A stretch of 47,577 bases of DNA from a virus. Each line of letters begins with the position of its first letter. Within the stretch, counting starts at the first letter, position 1. The notes beneath the pieces were generated by a model, which saw only the letters and a program-made list of their open reading frames with translations, was not told the origin of the DNA and made no database searches. This document shows positions 13,957 to 21,623 of the stretch, piece after piece. Both the position numbers and the translations under genes were made by a program. The stretch lies in IMG/VR virus record IMGVR_UViG_3300046811_000336, positions 1 to 47,577 of that record; one strand, given 5' to 3'.

Positions 13957-14103
13957 TCAATGCTTTCCAAAAGCCATCAAAGCCGAGAACAACAGTGCTG
14001 CGGTTATGCCTATGCGGACTGTCATGGTCAGCACCGCATTGGCAATTGCCGCTTCGAGTTTGGCGATGTCCGCCTTGGTGGCCATGTTGGGTTGGTCCAT
14101 CAT
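13957..14103 (-). CDS. 48-aa membrane-anchored coiled-coil protein
   Basis: The product begins MMDQPNMATKADIAKLEAAI and continues into a membrane segment (IGITAALLFSALMAF). The layout is like small DUF1640-type proteins: short coiled coil plus C-terminal anchor. It starts in TGATG overlap with the BrnA-like gene stop and ends 1 bp before the next ATG. Confidence 0.6.
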   Translation of the reverse strand: MMDQPNMATKADIAKLEAAIANAVLTMTVRIGITAALLFSALMAFGKH

Positions 14104-14303
14104 CACGTTTCTTCCAGCTTGCGGAGCGGGGACAATTTGGCGATGCGGCGTAGCGCGGCGTTGATCCGCGTTTGCCAGCCCCGCCCGCCAGCGCGGAAGT
14201 GTGCAAGCACATCGGCATCGAGGCGAAGCTTGATCGCCTGCTTCGGATTTGGCGAGCGCGGACGGCCACCGCGATTGACAGCGGCCTTGGCTGTTTCGGG
14301 CAT
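14103..14303 (-). CDS. BrnA-like antitoxin
   Basis: 66 aa starting MPETAKAAVNRGGRPRS. KQAIKLRLDADVLAHFRAGGRGWQTRINAALRR matches the BrnA ribbon-helix-helix antitoxin core. BrnA normally follows the RNase toxin BrnT, which I do not see, so this is an orphan and may act as a transcriptional regulator. Confidence 0.72.
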   Translation of the reverse strand: MPETAKAAVNRGGRPRSPNPKQAIKLRLDADVLAHFRAGGRGWQTRINAALRRIAKLSPLRKLEET

Positions 14304-14310
14304 TGCGGGC

Positions 14311-14502
14311 TCATGGAGTCGGCGCGGCTGGCGGAATGGGCGGCATGTTGATGATGATCGTGGGCGGCGCGGTTGGCGTCGAGCCGATCTTGTACCCCAC
14401 CGAACCGGCGGCCGCGCTGAAGATCGCAGCCGTTGCCGCAAGCAAAATCGCGATGTTGCGTGGGGTTTCCCAGAAACCTTGCTTTCGGCGCACGTCGGTC
14501 AT
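14311..14502 (-). CDS. Small single-pass membrane protein
   Basis: 63 aa starting MTDVRRKQGFWETPRN. One membrane segment (IAILLAATAAIFSAAAGSVGY) is followed by a Pro/Thr-rich tail. It is the first gene of the 14502-13728 minus-strand block and is divergent from the VRR-NUC gene. Function unknown. Confidence 0.6.
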   Translation of the reverse strand: MTDVRRKQGFWETPRNIAILLAATAAIFSAAAGSVGYKIGSTPTAPPTIIINMPPIPPAAPTP

Positions 14503-14605
14503 CCCGATTATGTACCCCCAAAAACCGCCGCCGTCAAGGCTGGGGGCATATTGTAACCGATCCCCGCCCTGAAGGCCGGGGTATCCAGCGGGGTTCCTAG
14601 GTGAC

Positions 14606-15019
14606 ATGAAACACGGACAGCTCGGTTTATTCTCCAAGCGCGTGTCGCGGCCGCCGCCTCCGCTCGAGTTTCATCTGCACGCTCTGCTCGCGGACATCTG
14701 CAAGCGGTGGATAAACCCGCGCTGGCGCTTTAGCCATCTTCCCTTCGGAGAGAAACGCGACGTCGCAACGGGCGCTCGGCTCAAGAGGCTTGGCGTGACG
14801 CCGGGCTGGCCGGACTTCATGTTCGTCGGCCCCGACTCCACGGTCTTCTGGCTCGAACTCAAGCGGCCGAAGAGCGGGCGCCTGTCGGATGCTCAGAGCG
14901 ACATCATCGGGCACCTCGTTGCCTGCGGATTCGGCGTGCTGGTCACCACGTCGATCGCCGACGCGGTCGCGACGCTCAAGCAGGCCGGGATATTGCGGGC
15001 AGGCGTGGAGGTTCAGTGA
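14606..15019 (+). CDS. VRR-NUC domain nuclease with N-terminal QLGLF
   Basis: 137 aa. The VRR-NUC (PD-(D/E)XK) core shows PGWPDFMFVGPDSTVFWLEL followed by KRPK, giving Asp, Glu and Lys of the active site, then LSDAQ. Such phage nucleases act on branched DNA such as Holliday junctions. The N-terminus MKHGQLGLFSKR carries QLGLF, a beta-clamp-binding type motif, so the nuclease may be recruited to replication forks. It is followed in TGATG overlap by a small basic gene. Confidence 0.85.
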   Translation: MKHGQLGLFSKRVSRPPPPLEFHLHALLADICKRWINPRWRFSHLPFGEKRDVATGARLKRLGVTPGWPDFMFVGPDSTVFWLELKRPKSGRLSDAQSDIIGHLVACGFGVLVTTSIADAVATLKQAGILRAGVEVQ

Positions 15020-15195
15020 TGATGGGACGGCGCGAGCGGCTGATCGACGGCGACGAGTACGACGCCCTCACACGCGGCGGGCGTCGCGTCCACCGGTTCC
15101 GCGCCGGTCAACGCGCATCTGCCAAGCGCAAGGTCAACAAGCGTGCTCGCAGGTCGCGCCTGCAAGCTTCTCGCGAGCAAGAAAACGTCGCATGA
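15019..15195 (+). CDS. Small very basic protein
   Basis: 58 aa (MMGRRERLIDGDEYDALTRG .. KRKVNKRARRSRLQ). The C-terminal half is Arg/Lys-rich and probably binds nucleic acid. It starts within the VRR-NUC stop as TGATG. No function assigned. Confidence 0.6.
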   Translation: MMGRRERLIDGDEYDALTRGGRRVHRFRAGQRASAKRKVNKRARRSRLQASREQENVA

Positions 15196-15275
15196 TCCTT
15201 CCTTCCGGCCATATCTTCGCCGGGCTGCCGGCGCGATCGGCCAGGGCAATCCTCGCGAGGCATCGCCATGGTTGA
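15192..15275 (+). CDS. Possible 27-aa peptide
   Basis: Product MILPSGHIFAGLPARSARAI plus seven residues. It is supported only by an ATGA overlap with the preceding gene and by filling the gap before the next gene. It could equally be chance. Confidence 0.25.
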   Translation: MILPSGHIFAGLPARSARAILARHRHG

Positions 15276-15840
15276 TTTTACCAAAATCGATCTGCAGGCG
15301 ATGGCCTCGTCTCCAACATGGGCTTTGGAGATCGGCAAGGCAGCGGAGCATCTTGTTTGTGCTGATCTCATCATTCAAGGTTTTCGATCGTTCCTGTCAG
15401 ATCAAGGATTACCATACGATCTCGTCGTAGACGTCTCGGAAAAATTGGTACGGGTACAAGTCAAATGTGCGTGTTTTGCGCGCAATGTGAACGCAAGCGG
15501 GCGTCGCGAACATATAGCCTACATGTGGAGCGTACGGCGTCGCGGAAGATCAAAGCGTGGTGCTCGGCTCTCATTAGAGCATTGCGATATTGTAGCTCTC
15601 GTCGCCCTCGATATTCGCGAGATTGCGTATGTGCCGGTCGCCGCCTGCAGCGAGACGGTGACGCTTCGGGCGCGCGCGGAGGCTGGACGATATGGCTATA
15701 CGATCCATGAATTGGGATCGTTTCAAAAAGCTCTGGATGGTCAGCCGCGTTCACTGAGCACAAAAGGGCGACGAGCCGGAATTCGTCGGAATGGTCAATT
15801 GACATTATTGACGGGAGGGATGGATGTTCCTTCCAAATGA
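15268..15840 (+). CDS. PD-(D/E)XK endonuclease-like protein
   Basis: 190 aa. EIGKAAEHLVCADLIIQGF, then LPYDLVVD and LVRVQVKC, match the group I intron-associated / resolvase-like PD-(D/E)XK family (catalytic Glu, Asp and the Q-V-K pair). The later part (DIVALVALDIREIAYVPV) also fits. The usual E-x-K is Q-V-K here. Expected role is DNA branch cleavage or repair. The GC content is lower than in its neighbours. It overlaps the start of the MT-A70 gene by 17 bp. Confidence 0.7.
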   Translation: MVDFTKIDLQAMASSPTWALEIGKAAEHLVCADLIIQGFRSFLSDQGLPYDLVVDVSEKLVRVQVKCACFARNVNASGRREHIAYMWSVRRRGRSKRGARLSLEHCDIVALVALDIREIAYVPVAACSETVTLRARAEAGRYGYTIHELGSFQKALDGQPRSLSTKGRRAGIRRNGQLTLLTGGMDVPSK

Positions 15841-16444
15841 TCACGTATTTTCTGGTCTGCAGCGCAATCACTATAAAGCCGTGCTTTGTGATCCGCCCTG
15901 GTATTTCCGAAGCTATACGGGCTTCGTGTCCGATCGCGATCCGCGCGGGCACTATAACGTGCTGACGCGCGATCAGATCATGGCGCTGCCGGTGCGCGAC
16001 ATCGCGGCGCCGGACTGCCACTTGTTTTTATGGGTGACCGGGCCGTGTCTTCCGCAGGCGTTCGACATTATCGAGGCGTGGGGTTTCAAATACTCTGGCG
16101 TGGCATTTACCTGGATCAAGCTGAAACCAGGGACCGATCCAGAGCGGTTCTATGCCGATGATTTCCATACCGGGCTTGGTTTTACGACGCGCAAGAACAG
16201 CGAGCAATGTTTGCTTGCTCGACGCGGCAATGCCAAGCGTGTGAGCAAGAGCGTGCGCGAGCTGATCATCTCGCCGCGCCGCGAGCACTCGCGCAAGCCG
16301 GACGAAATTCACGAGCGCATCGAGGAGTATTGCGCCGGGCCCTATGTCGAGTTGTTCGCGCGGTCCTCGCGCAAGGGATGGCGGACCTGGGGCGCAGAGG
16401 CCACGAAGTTCGACGCCCCGACGATGCGGGAGGCGGCCGAATGA
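15824..16444 (+). CDS. MT-A70 family adenine-N6 methyltransferase
   Basis: 206 aa. The catalytic DPPW motif occurs in KAVLCDPPWYFRSY, followed by HLFLWVTGPCLPQAFDIIEA, FTWIK and ELFARSSRKGWRTWGAE. These fit the phage MT-A70 family that methylates adenine in DNA. It probably modifies phage DNA against restriction or marks replication. It lies directly upstream of the replication protein and overlaps it as ATGA. Confidence 0.9.
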   Translation: MFLPNDHVFSGLQRNHYKAVLCDPPWYFRSYTGFVSDRDPRGHYNVLTRDQIMALPVRDIAAPDCHLFLWVTGPCLPQAFDIIEAWGFKYSGVAFTWIKLKPGTDPERFYADDFHTGLGFTTRKNSEQCLLARRGNAKRVSKSVRELIISPRREHSRKPDEIHERIEEYCAGPYVELFARSSRKGWRTWGAEATKFDAPTMREAAE

Positions 16445-17268
16445 CCACGACCGCCTGGGGCAAGTGGTTCTGGGCCGATTGGCTGGCCGATTCGGGGCTG
16501 CGGGCGTGCTCGGCGGCAGCCCGCGGCATCTGGATGGACCTGCTCTGCGTCGCAGCGTCCCATGAACCGCCAGGATACGTCGCAATCGGCGGCAGAGCCA
16601 TGACGGTCGAGGAAATAGCGCGACTATCCGGCGTTGAAACCGACATCGCCAGTCAACTGGTGGGCGAACTTAAAACCAAGAACGTCTGCAGCCGGACCGA
16701 GGACGGAACCCTCTATTCGAGGCGCATGATCCGTGATTCCGAAAAGAACGAGGAGCATGAAAAACAGGCGTGCGCACAATGCGGCGAGGTGCGTCAGCCA
16801 CAGCGATCCGGCGCACTCTACTGCTCTACCAAATGTAAGCAGAAGGCCTACCGTACACGAAAAAATAGTAACCGTAACGCATCCATAACGATATCCGTAA
16901 CAAATGAATACGGATACGTTACGGATAGCGTTACGGATAACGGCAAAAAACCCAAGCAAAATCAATCATTGTTACGGATGCCTCGCGCGCGCGCGCGGGC
17001 ACCACTTGCTAGAAAAGAAAGTAAGAAAGCTTCCTTCTCTGACCCAGACTATGAGCGGCGGGACCAACCGCAACGCCCCAGCCCAAGCAAGACCAACAAC
17101 GCCCAATCCCCGCCTGCCAGCGGGCCGGCTACGGCGCTACCTGACGGGCGCGCCGGCCCGCCAGTCGCGGACAGCCAAGCAAGCGAAGCAAGCAAGCGAC
17201 CCCACGAACTCACCAAGGCCGAGTTCGAGGCGAAGCTCGCCGCCAAACGCAAATCCGGAGAACCGTGA
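16441..17268 (+). CDS. Replication initiator-like protein with internal iterons
   Basis: 275 aa. The N-terminus (WFWADWLADSGLRACSAAARGIWMDLLCVAA) resembles phage replisome-organiser / DUF1376-like winged-helix proteins. Residues ~115-140 hold a zinc-finger-like CAQCG..YCSTKC. The C-terminal half is Pro/Ser/Lys-rich and disordered. The coding sequence contains seven copies of a GTTACGGATA-type repeat (16871-16980) followed by an alternating CG run. As in the lambda O gene, this is probably the replication origin to which the protein binds. Start set by ATGA overlap with the MT-A70 gene. Confidence 0.7.
   Translation: MTTTAWGKWFWADWLADSGLRACSAAARGIWMDLLCVAASHEPPGYVAIGGRAMTVEEIARLSGVETDIASQLVGELKTKNVCSRTEDGTLYSRRMIRDSEKNEEHEKQACAQCGEVRQPQRSGALYCSTKCKQKAYRTRKNSNRNASITISVTNEYGYVTDSVTDNGKKPKQNQSLLRMPRARARAPLARKESKKASFSDPDYERRDQPQRPSPSKTNNAQSPPASGPATALPDGRAGPPVADSQASEASKRPHELTKAEFEAKLAAKRKSGEP
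16871..16997. other. Iteron array, candidate replication origin
   Basis: Three leftward copies (GTAACCGTAAC-type, ending TATCCGTAAC at 16892-16901) face four rightward copies (ATACGGATA at 16908, GTTACGGATA at 16918 and 16930, GTTACGGATG at 16971). An A-rich tract (GGCAAAAAACCC, CAAAATCAATCATT) lies inside the array and an alternating CG tract follows at about 16984-16997. Iterons plus an AT-rich unwinding tract inside an initiator gene is the classic lambdoid origin layout. Confidence 0.65.
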
Positions 17269-17561
17269 TGGCTCGCCAACCCGACCTCTTCGCACAACCG
17301 CGCCCAACCATCGACGAACTCCGCGCCAAGCACGGCCCAACCTGGGGAATCAAAACCTTCGCCGACGTCGAACGCGCCGAAGCCCGAACCGCCGACGAAC
17401 GCCGCCAACGCGAAATGCGCGACCGCCACGTCCTCGCCGAATACGCCAAGCTCGGCCTCGAACCCGTCCACGCCAGCGACGGAACCCTCGTCTCGCTAGC
17501 CATGCTCCGAGCGCTCAATCGCATGCCAGCTAAACCACCCCACAACGAGGAAACCCAATGA
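17268..17561 (+). CDS. Small hypothetical protein, N-terminal QPDLF
   Basis: 97 aa starting MARQPDLFAQPRPTIDEL, in TGATG overlap with the replication gene (a GTG one codon earlier is an alternative). The N-terminal QPDLF resembles a degenerate clamp-binding motif. The middle is an acidic/basic helix (VERAEARTADERRQREMRDR). Function unknown; likely replication-associated by position. Confidence 0.6.
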   Translation: MARQPDLFAQPRPTIDELRAKHGPTWGIKTFADVERAEARTADERRQREMRDRHVLAEYAKLGLEPVHASDGTLVSLAMLRALNRMPAKPPHNEETQ

Positions 17562-17902
17562 AACTCACCCTCACCGTCATACCGTCCCGCAACCCCGATG
17601 GCACCCGCGCCTGCTCAAACCGCGGCCAGCTCTTCGACGCATACCTCGAGGACACCATCGTCGCCCGCCGATCCGCCCAGCCCCTCCTCGACGGATGCCG
17701 AGCCCTCATCGCAGCAGGCGCCGACCCAGACACCCCGGTCGCCATGCGCCACGCCGGTTCCGACCACGACGCCCTGACCTCCACCGTCGGAGCAGCCGCA
17801 CAGCTCACCGTCAAGGAAGGCGATAGAGCACCCTCCTTCAGCCAGTGGAAGCCGTCCCCCCATGCTCCGGTAAATCCGCCCAGCGATTTTCCAGAGGGCT
17901 AA
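17558..17902 (+). CDS. Hypothetical protein (114 aa)
   Basis: Starts MKLTLTVIPSRNPDGTRA with ATGA overlap to the previous gene. A beta-rich N-terminal half (FDAYLEDTIVARRSAQPLLDGCRALIAAG) and a low-complexity C-terminus. No function recognised. Last gene of the rightward early operon. Confidence 0.6.
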   Translation: MKLTLTVIPSRNPDGTRACSNRGQLFDAYLEDTIVARRSAQPLLDGCRALIAAGADPDTPVAMRHAGSDHDALTSTVGAAAQLTVKEGDRAPSFSQWKPSPHAPVNPPSDFPEG

Positions 17903-18440
17903 GCTAGGGGGGTGGCGGACAAGGCGGAAAACGCACCCACGGACTGACGGTAGCGGTTTTCCAGCGGCGGTGCACAAATACCAATTTGGTTTCCAGCCAA
18001 CCAATATTTCAGGGACACGTATTAAGAGCGCGGATGGGGGTGGCCTGTCCAGGGTAGGGGGGGGGAGGACCTGGGGGGGCCTAGGGGGCGGTCTCATTAC
18101 GTTCCCGCTGCCCCCGGAAAGCGCTAAAGCCCTGGTAGGGAAAACGCCTCATTGAAATCATTGGGTTATCGGCAACAATGTCCCGTCAGTGTCCCAAACG
18201 GATGGGAGCTGAAGGCGGCGAAGTGTGACGCGCAAGGCAGACGGGTCACACACAGTACGAAAGCGGAACATAGGGCAGCCTTACTGACCCTTTCGGGGCG
18301 GAAACAGACATAATCAGATATTCCCTATCTCAAACCATTTATGGCCATCCGCCCGTATTGTTTTCCTACATTTTCCCCATTTAAGACCGCGGCCTTTTAA
18401 CGATTGGCGGCGGCACCATTAACAAAACTATTAATGGCTG
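17903..18440. other. Non-coding region with a G-rich tract
   Basis: No convincing gene. It contains G runs of 3, 9, 7 and 5 within 18052-18088, able to form a G-quadruplex on the plus strand. The GC content then falls toward a T-rich/AT-rich stretch at ~18340-18440 that leads into the module promoter. An inverted repeat CCATTAA..TTAATGG occupies 18416-18437. Confidence 0.5.
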
Positions 18441-18471
18441 GTTTGCAAAATAATATCGCATCGCATATTCT
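18416..18471 (+). promoter_or_regulatory. Promoter and operator of the AAA+ module
   Basis: TTGCAA (18443-18448) and TATTCT (18466-18471) are 17 nt apart, a plausible sigma-70 promoter. Six bases upstream is a 7-bp inverted repeat CCATTAA-CAAAACTA-TTAATGG (18416-18437), a candidate operator. TTAA-N8-TTAA inside it is one base off the CtrA spacing. Confidence 0.5.
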
Positions 18472-18478
18472 AATGAGA

Positions 18479-18521
18479 CCGGATGCAGCAATATTCGGCG
18501 AGCAAACCATAACTAAGGACA
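18479..18521 (+). promoter_or_regulatory. CAGCAA-loop leader element 0 (AAA+ gene)
   Basis: Stem CCGGATG/TATTCGG (with two G-U pairs) closes the loop CAGCAA at 18486-18491. AAGGACA follows at 18515-18521, 7 nt before the ATG. Same layout as the four leaders at 20859-22396. Confidence 0.55.
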
Positions 18522-18528
18522 ACCCCAC

Positions 18529-19830
18529 ATGAGAACGCCGACCTTATCGCCCCAAGAGGCGGAAACCTTGCTTGGCCCGCGTGGTCTTTTGAAGGTATCG
18601 CGCGACAATCGGAACGACGTAAAGAAATGGTTAGTAGCGAACGGCTTTCCCGCGCTTTTCTGTGGAGGCCTTTCGTATATTGAGATGCAGCAGGCTTATA
18701 ACCAGACGGACGGGCGCGGCTTGACGCAGCTGCGAGCGAAGCTTGCGCGTTGCGAGGATGATAGTGGCGATGAACCTGGTCTTGATACTAATGATACGAT
18801 TGAGACCTCGGCGGCAAGCAATGGCAACGGCTATACTAACGGCAACGGCCATGCGACTAACGGCAACGGCCATGCCAGTGACGATGCTTCCGAGCTGCTG
18901 AATATTGTTAGCCGCATTGCCGGCAAGTCGCTATCGATTGAGCAAGTATCGGCGATTATCGATAGCAAGCTTGCGGCGGCCTTAAAAGACCACAAGACCG
19001 ATGCGGCGCCGCGGTTGGATATTGCGACTAACAATATCGTGACGGCGACGATCGAAGGGTACGTACACCAGAGCCTTCCGGAATTGATTGCGGCGTGCTC
19101 GGTTGGTTTGCCGGTCTTTTTAGCCGGTGGCGCGGGTGGCGGCAAAACGACTGCGATGGAGCAAGTAGCGACGGCGCTAGGCCTTCCGTTCTACATTCAG
19201 GGTGCGGTATCGGGTACGCATGAACTCTTGGGTTATAAGGACGCGGCTGGCGCGTATCACACGACGCCGTTCCGGCAAGCTTATGAGCACGGCGGGGTTA
19301 TGGGGTTGGATGAATTAGACGCGGGGGATGCTGGCGCATTATTGGTCTTGAATGCAGCGCTGGCCAACGGGCACATGGCTTTCCCTGACAATCCGTTGCC
19401 GGTCAAGCGTCACCCTGATTTTCGTTGCATCGCGGCTGGCAACACGTACGGGCAGGGAGCCGACCGGCAATATGTAGGTCGGAACCAGATGGATGCGGCG
19501 TTGCTTGACCGCTTCTATTTCATGGGCTGGGATTATGATCATGCGCTTGAGTTGGCGTTGTGTGGTGAGACCGGTCCTTATAATGACCGCCACGTCATTA
19601 AACCCGTGCCGCGCGCGATAACCGCGGCAATGTCGTCCGATTGGTGCAATCGGGTGCAGCGATTGCGAGGTGCGATACAGCCAGGCGACCGATTGATCAT
19701 ATCGCCGCGCGCGAGTCTTATGGGGATTAAGGCATTGTCTGCCGGTCTTAATAACCAACAGGTCGAGAACGCGTTGGTTTGGAAAGGCTGCAAGGCCGAT
19801 GTACGTCGGCGGATTGAGATAAGCATTTAA
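18529..19830 (+). CDS. MoxR/CobS-type AAA+ ATPase
   Basis: 433 aa. The ATPase core shows Walker A at 200-207 (GGAGGGKT), Walker B at 257-262 (VMGLDE), sensor 1 Asn305 in AAGNTYG, and LLDRF with a candidate arginine finger Arg328. This matches CobS/MoxR-type AAA+ proteins that remodel targets together with a VWA-domain partner. The N-terminal ~95 residues are a separate domain, joined by an Asn/Gly linker with repeats (YTNGNGHATNGNGHA, ~102-116). The next gene is a candidate partner. Many A/T-ending codons suggest a different origin from the flanking phage genes. Confidence 0.82.
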   Translation: MRTPTLSPQEAETLLGPRGLLKVSRDNRNDVKKWLVANGFPALFCGGLSYIEMQQAYNQTDGRGLTQLRAKLARCEDDSGDEPGLDTNDTIETSAASNGNGYTNGNGHATNGNGHASDDASELLNIVSRIAGKSLSIEQVSAIIDSKLAAALKDHKTDAAPRLDIATNNIVTATIEGYVHQSLPELIAACSVGLPVFLAGGAGGGKTTAMEQVATALGLPFYIQGAVSGTHELLGYKDAAGAYHTTPFRQAYEHGGVMGLDELDAGDAGALLVLNAALANGHMAFPDNPLPVKRHPDFRCIAAGNTYGQGADRQYVGRNQMDAALLDRFYFMGWDYDHALELALCGETGPYNDRHVIKPVPRAITAAMSSDWCNRVQRLRGAIQPGDRLIISPRASLMGIKALSAGLNNQQVENALVWKGCKADVRRRIEISI

Positions 19831-19865
19831 TATTAATATATTAACATGCTGGATTTTACAAACCG

Positions 19866-19888
19866 GCGAGTATGGACTATATACTCGC
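19866..19888 (+). promoter_or_regulatory. Stem-loop before the CobT/VWA-like gene
   Basis: A perfect 8-bp inverted repeat GCGAGTAT/ATACTCGC with loop GGACTAT lies in the 85-bp, AT-rich gap between the ATPase gene and its neighbour. The loop differs from the CAGCAA class. Confidence 0.45.
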
Positions 19889-19915
19889 TGGACAACGCGA
19901 ACGGAAAACGAGACA

Positions 19916-20842
19916 ATGACAACGGCAAAACACATATACCTGAACAGCGAGCGCGGGTTGGCGGATCATCTCCCGGCCATTACCGCCCAGAGCACGGTAT
20001 CGCATGCGCACTTTGCCAGCGTTGGGGATTGCGTGCGGTACGTGCAATCCATTCCGGCGGCCGATTGCTGGAACGATTTCTTTTTCGACAATTCAGACTC
20101 GGCGCGCGACCTTGTATCGGTAACCGGCCCTGAGGCTTGCGGGCTTGCGCTCAATGGATGGCATGACGGCGCCGCGCGGGTAGCGCGCCTACGCGATACG
20201 ATTGCGGCGACGCAGCCCGTAGCCGCCAAGATCGCGCGTTGGGACGTTGCGGGCGCAGTCCCGTCCGTCCCGCGCTACCTTGCCGGCAATCCGCTCGCCA
20301 TGCGGCGCCTCGCGAGCGCAGAGACGCGCAAGCGGCCGATACTGACGCTAGTCAACCATATGGGCGGGACACATAATGTCCCGGAGCAATGCTTTATCAA
20401 CCGGGCGGCGGTAGTGGCAGCAATCGCCGACGTGATAGAGGCTTCCGGTTACAGCCTCCACATTATCGGGACCAGTTATTGCGCCAAGGAAACATTCGCG
20501 CATGAAACCGCGGTAACGCTGAAGGATCCGGGCGCGCCGGTTGATATCGCGACGCTGGCGTTTGCGTTGGGCCATGCCGGTTTCTTTCGCCGCATTGTGT
20601 TAGGTGTGCGTTGTGCGACCGACGTCAACAAGCCGTTGGGCGGCGGCTTGGGATCGACGCAGGATTACAGCGGCGCATTGCCGCCCGACACTTACTTGCT
20701 GCCGTCGATGAACACCACCTCCGACTATTTCCTGTCTGAAAAGACCGCGGCGACGGCCGGGCTTGCGGCGATGATAGCGACGCTGGCGCGGCAGGGTTGC
20801 CCGGCTTTCCGGGATCATGAGAACTATGCGGAGGCTGCGTGA
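19916..20842 (+). CDS. Putative CobT/VWA-like partner of the AAA+ ATPase
   Basis: 308 aa. No strong motif, but RPILTLVNHMGG followed by AAVVAAIADVIEASGYSLHIIGTSYC and later GHAGFFRRIVLGVRC has the strand-helix pattern of a von Willebrand A fold. In canonical domains a D-x-S-x-S metal site ends strand 1; here it is degenerate (NHMGGTHN). The first ~120 residues include WNDFFFDNSDSARDL. Phage AAA+ genes of this class are often followed by a protein of this size. Assignment as a VWA-like adaptor rests mostly on context. Confidence 0.45.
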   Translation: MTTAKHIYLNSERGLADHLPAITAQSTVSHAHFASVGDCVRYVQSIPAADCWNDFFFDNSDSARDLVSVTGPEACGLALNGWHDGAARVARLRDTIAATQPVAAKIARWDVAGAVPSVPRYLAGNPLAMRRLASAETRKRPILTLVNHMGGTHNVPEQCFINRAAVVAAIADVIEASGYSLHIIGTSYCAKETFAHETAVTLKDPGAPVDIATLAFALGHAGFFRRIVLGVRCATDVNKPLGGGLGSTQDYSGALPPDTYLLPSMNTTSDYFLSEKTAATAGLAAMIATLARQGCPAFRDHENYAEAA

Positions 20843-20858
20843 CGGCTGACGCGCGACG

Positions 20859-20939
20859 GGCGCCGCTGCAATGCGGCGCCTATCGGGCGGCACGCCCAGA
20901 GGGAACGACAGCAATCGTTCTCGATAACTCGAAAGGACA
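20859..20939 (+). promoter_or_regulatory. CAGCAA-loop leader element 1
   Basis: Three hairpins in series: GGCGCCGC-TGCAAT-GCGGCGCC (20859-20880), GGGCG-GCA-CGCCC (20885-20897), and GGGAACGA-CAGCAA-TCGTTCTC (20901-20922). AAAGGACA follows at 20932-20939, 7 nt before the ATG at 20947. Confidence 0.7.
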
Positions 20940-20946
20940 AAAGACC

Positions 20947-21165
20947 ATGTTGTTAAGTTTCCGGACGCGCACCGACGCGGACTATGCGCAAGGCTACAGC
21001 GAAGGCCTTGCCGATTTCGACGCGCACCGTCTCAGCGGCTTTTGCTCGCAATCCTATCGTGAGGGATGGGAGCGCGGCCATTGCGATCGCGTCCTTGTTT
21101 TCAACAAGGTGGCCGAGCGCCTTGGCTATGCCGACTATGCGGACCTGAAGCAAAAGCACTGTTAG
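20947..21165 (+). CDS. 72-aa hypothetical protein
   Basis: Starts MLLSFRTRTDADYAQGYSEG. The start is fixed by the leader with AAAGGACA; the longer frame would read through the leader hairpins. YAQGYSEGLADFD and YREGWERGHCDRV suggest two similar helix-turn units. Function unknown. Second of the genes carrying the CAGCAA leader. Confidence 0.65.
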   Translation: MLLSFRTRTDADYAQGYSEGLADFDAHRLSGFCSQSYREGWERGHCDRVLVFNKVAERLGYADYADLKQKHC

Positions 21166-21175
21166 GACCGCATCA

Positions 21176-21213
21176 AGGCTTGCCAGCAAGCAAGCCTCCA
21201 CACTGAAAGGACA
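21176..21213 (+). promoter_or_regulatory. CAGCAA-loop leader element 2
   Basis: A perfect 8-bp stem AGGCTTGC/GCAAGCCT closes CAGCAA at 21184-21189. AAAGGACA follows at 21206-21213, 8 nt before the ATG at 21222. Confidence 0.7.
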
Positions 21214-21221
21214 AACGGAAA

Positions 21222-21623
21222 ATGAGAGTTCAACTATTCACCAAGGCGGACCTCACCAAGCTGGTCTCGAATGGCGACGTCAGCCGCGCCGCAATCGAGA
21301 AGGACGGCAACACGCCCGACCATGTTCCGGTGACCAAGCTGTTCACGCCGGCCGGCGGCTGCACGTGGTTGCTCACCGAATACGACGCGGAGAGTGGCCG
21401 GTTTTTTGGTCTCTGCGATCTCGGCCTGGGCTTTCCCGAATTGGGCTACGTCAGCCGCGAGGAGATCGAGGAGGTGGCGTTTTCGCGCAATCCGCAAGTG
21501 ATCGAGCGCGACCGCTATTTCAAGGGGATGCATCCGCTCAGTGTGTACGCGCAAGCTGCGCGTGAGCACGGCCACATCGTTGAAAGCACAAGCGCGCTTG
21601 TGTCGGCGGCGGTGCAATCATGA
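21222..21623 (+). CDS. DUF2958 family protein
   Basis: 133 aa. VTKLFTPAGGCTWLLTEYDA, then FGLCDLGLGFPELGYVSREEIEE, matches the DUF2958 pattern known from plasmids and phages. Biochemical role unknown. Translation is preceded by the CAGCAA leader, and its stop overlaps the next gene as ATGA. Confidence 0.8.
   Translation: MRVQLFTKADLTKLVSNGDVSRAAIEKDGNTPDHVPVTKLFTPAGGCTWLLTEYDAESGRFFGLCDLGLGFPELGYVSREEIEEVAFSRNPQVIERDRYFKGMHPLSVYAQAAREHGHIVESTSALVSAAVQS

Noticed and set aside
17970-18155. 61-codon frame starting MHKYQFGFQP with Gly-rich middle
   Set aside because: Its Gly stretch is only the translation of the G-rich tract and there is no ribosome-binding site.
19826-19846. TTAATATTAATATATTAAC as a CtrA box
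   Set aside because: TTAA spacings are 4 and 10, not 7; it is simply an AT-rich end of the ATPase gene.
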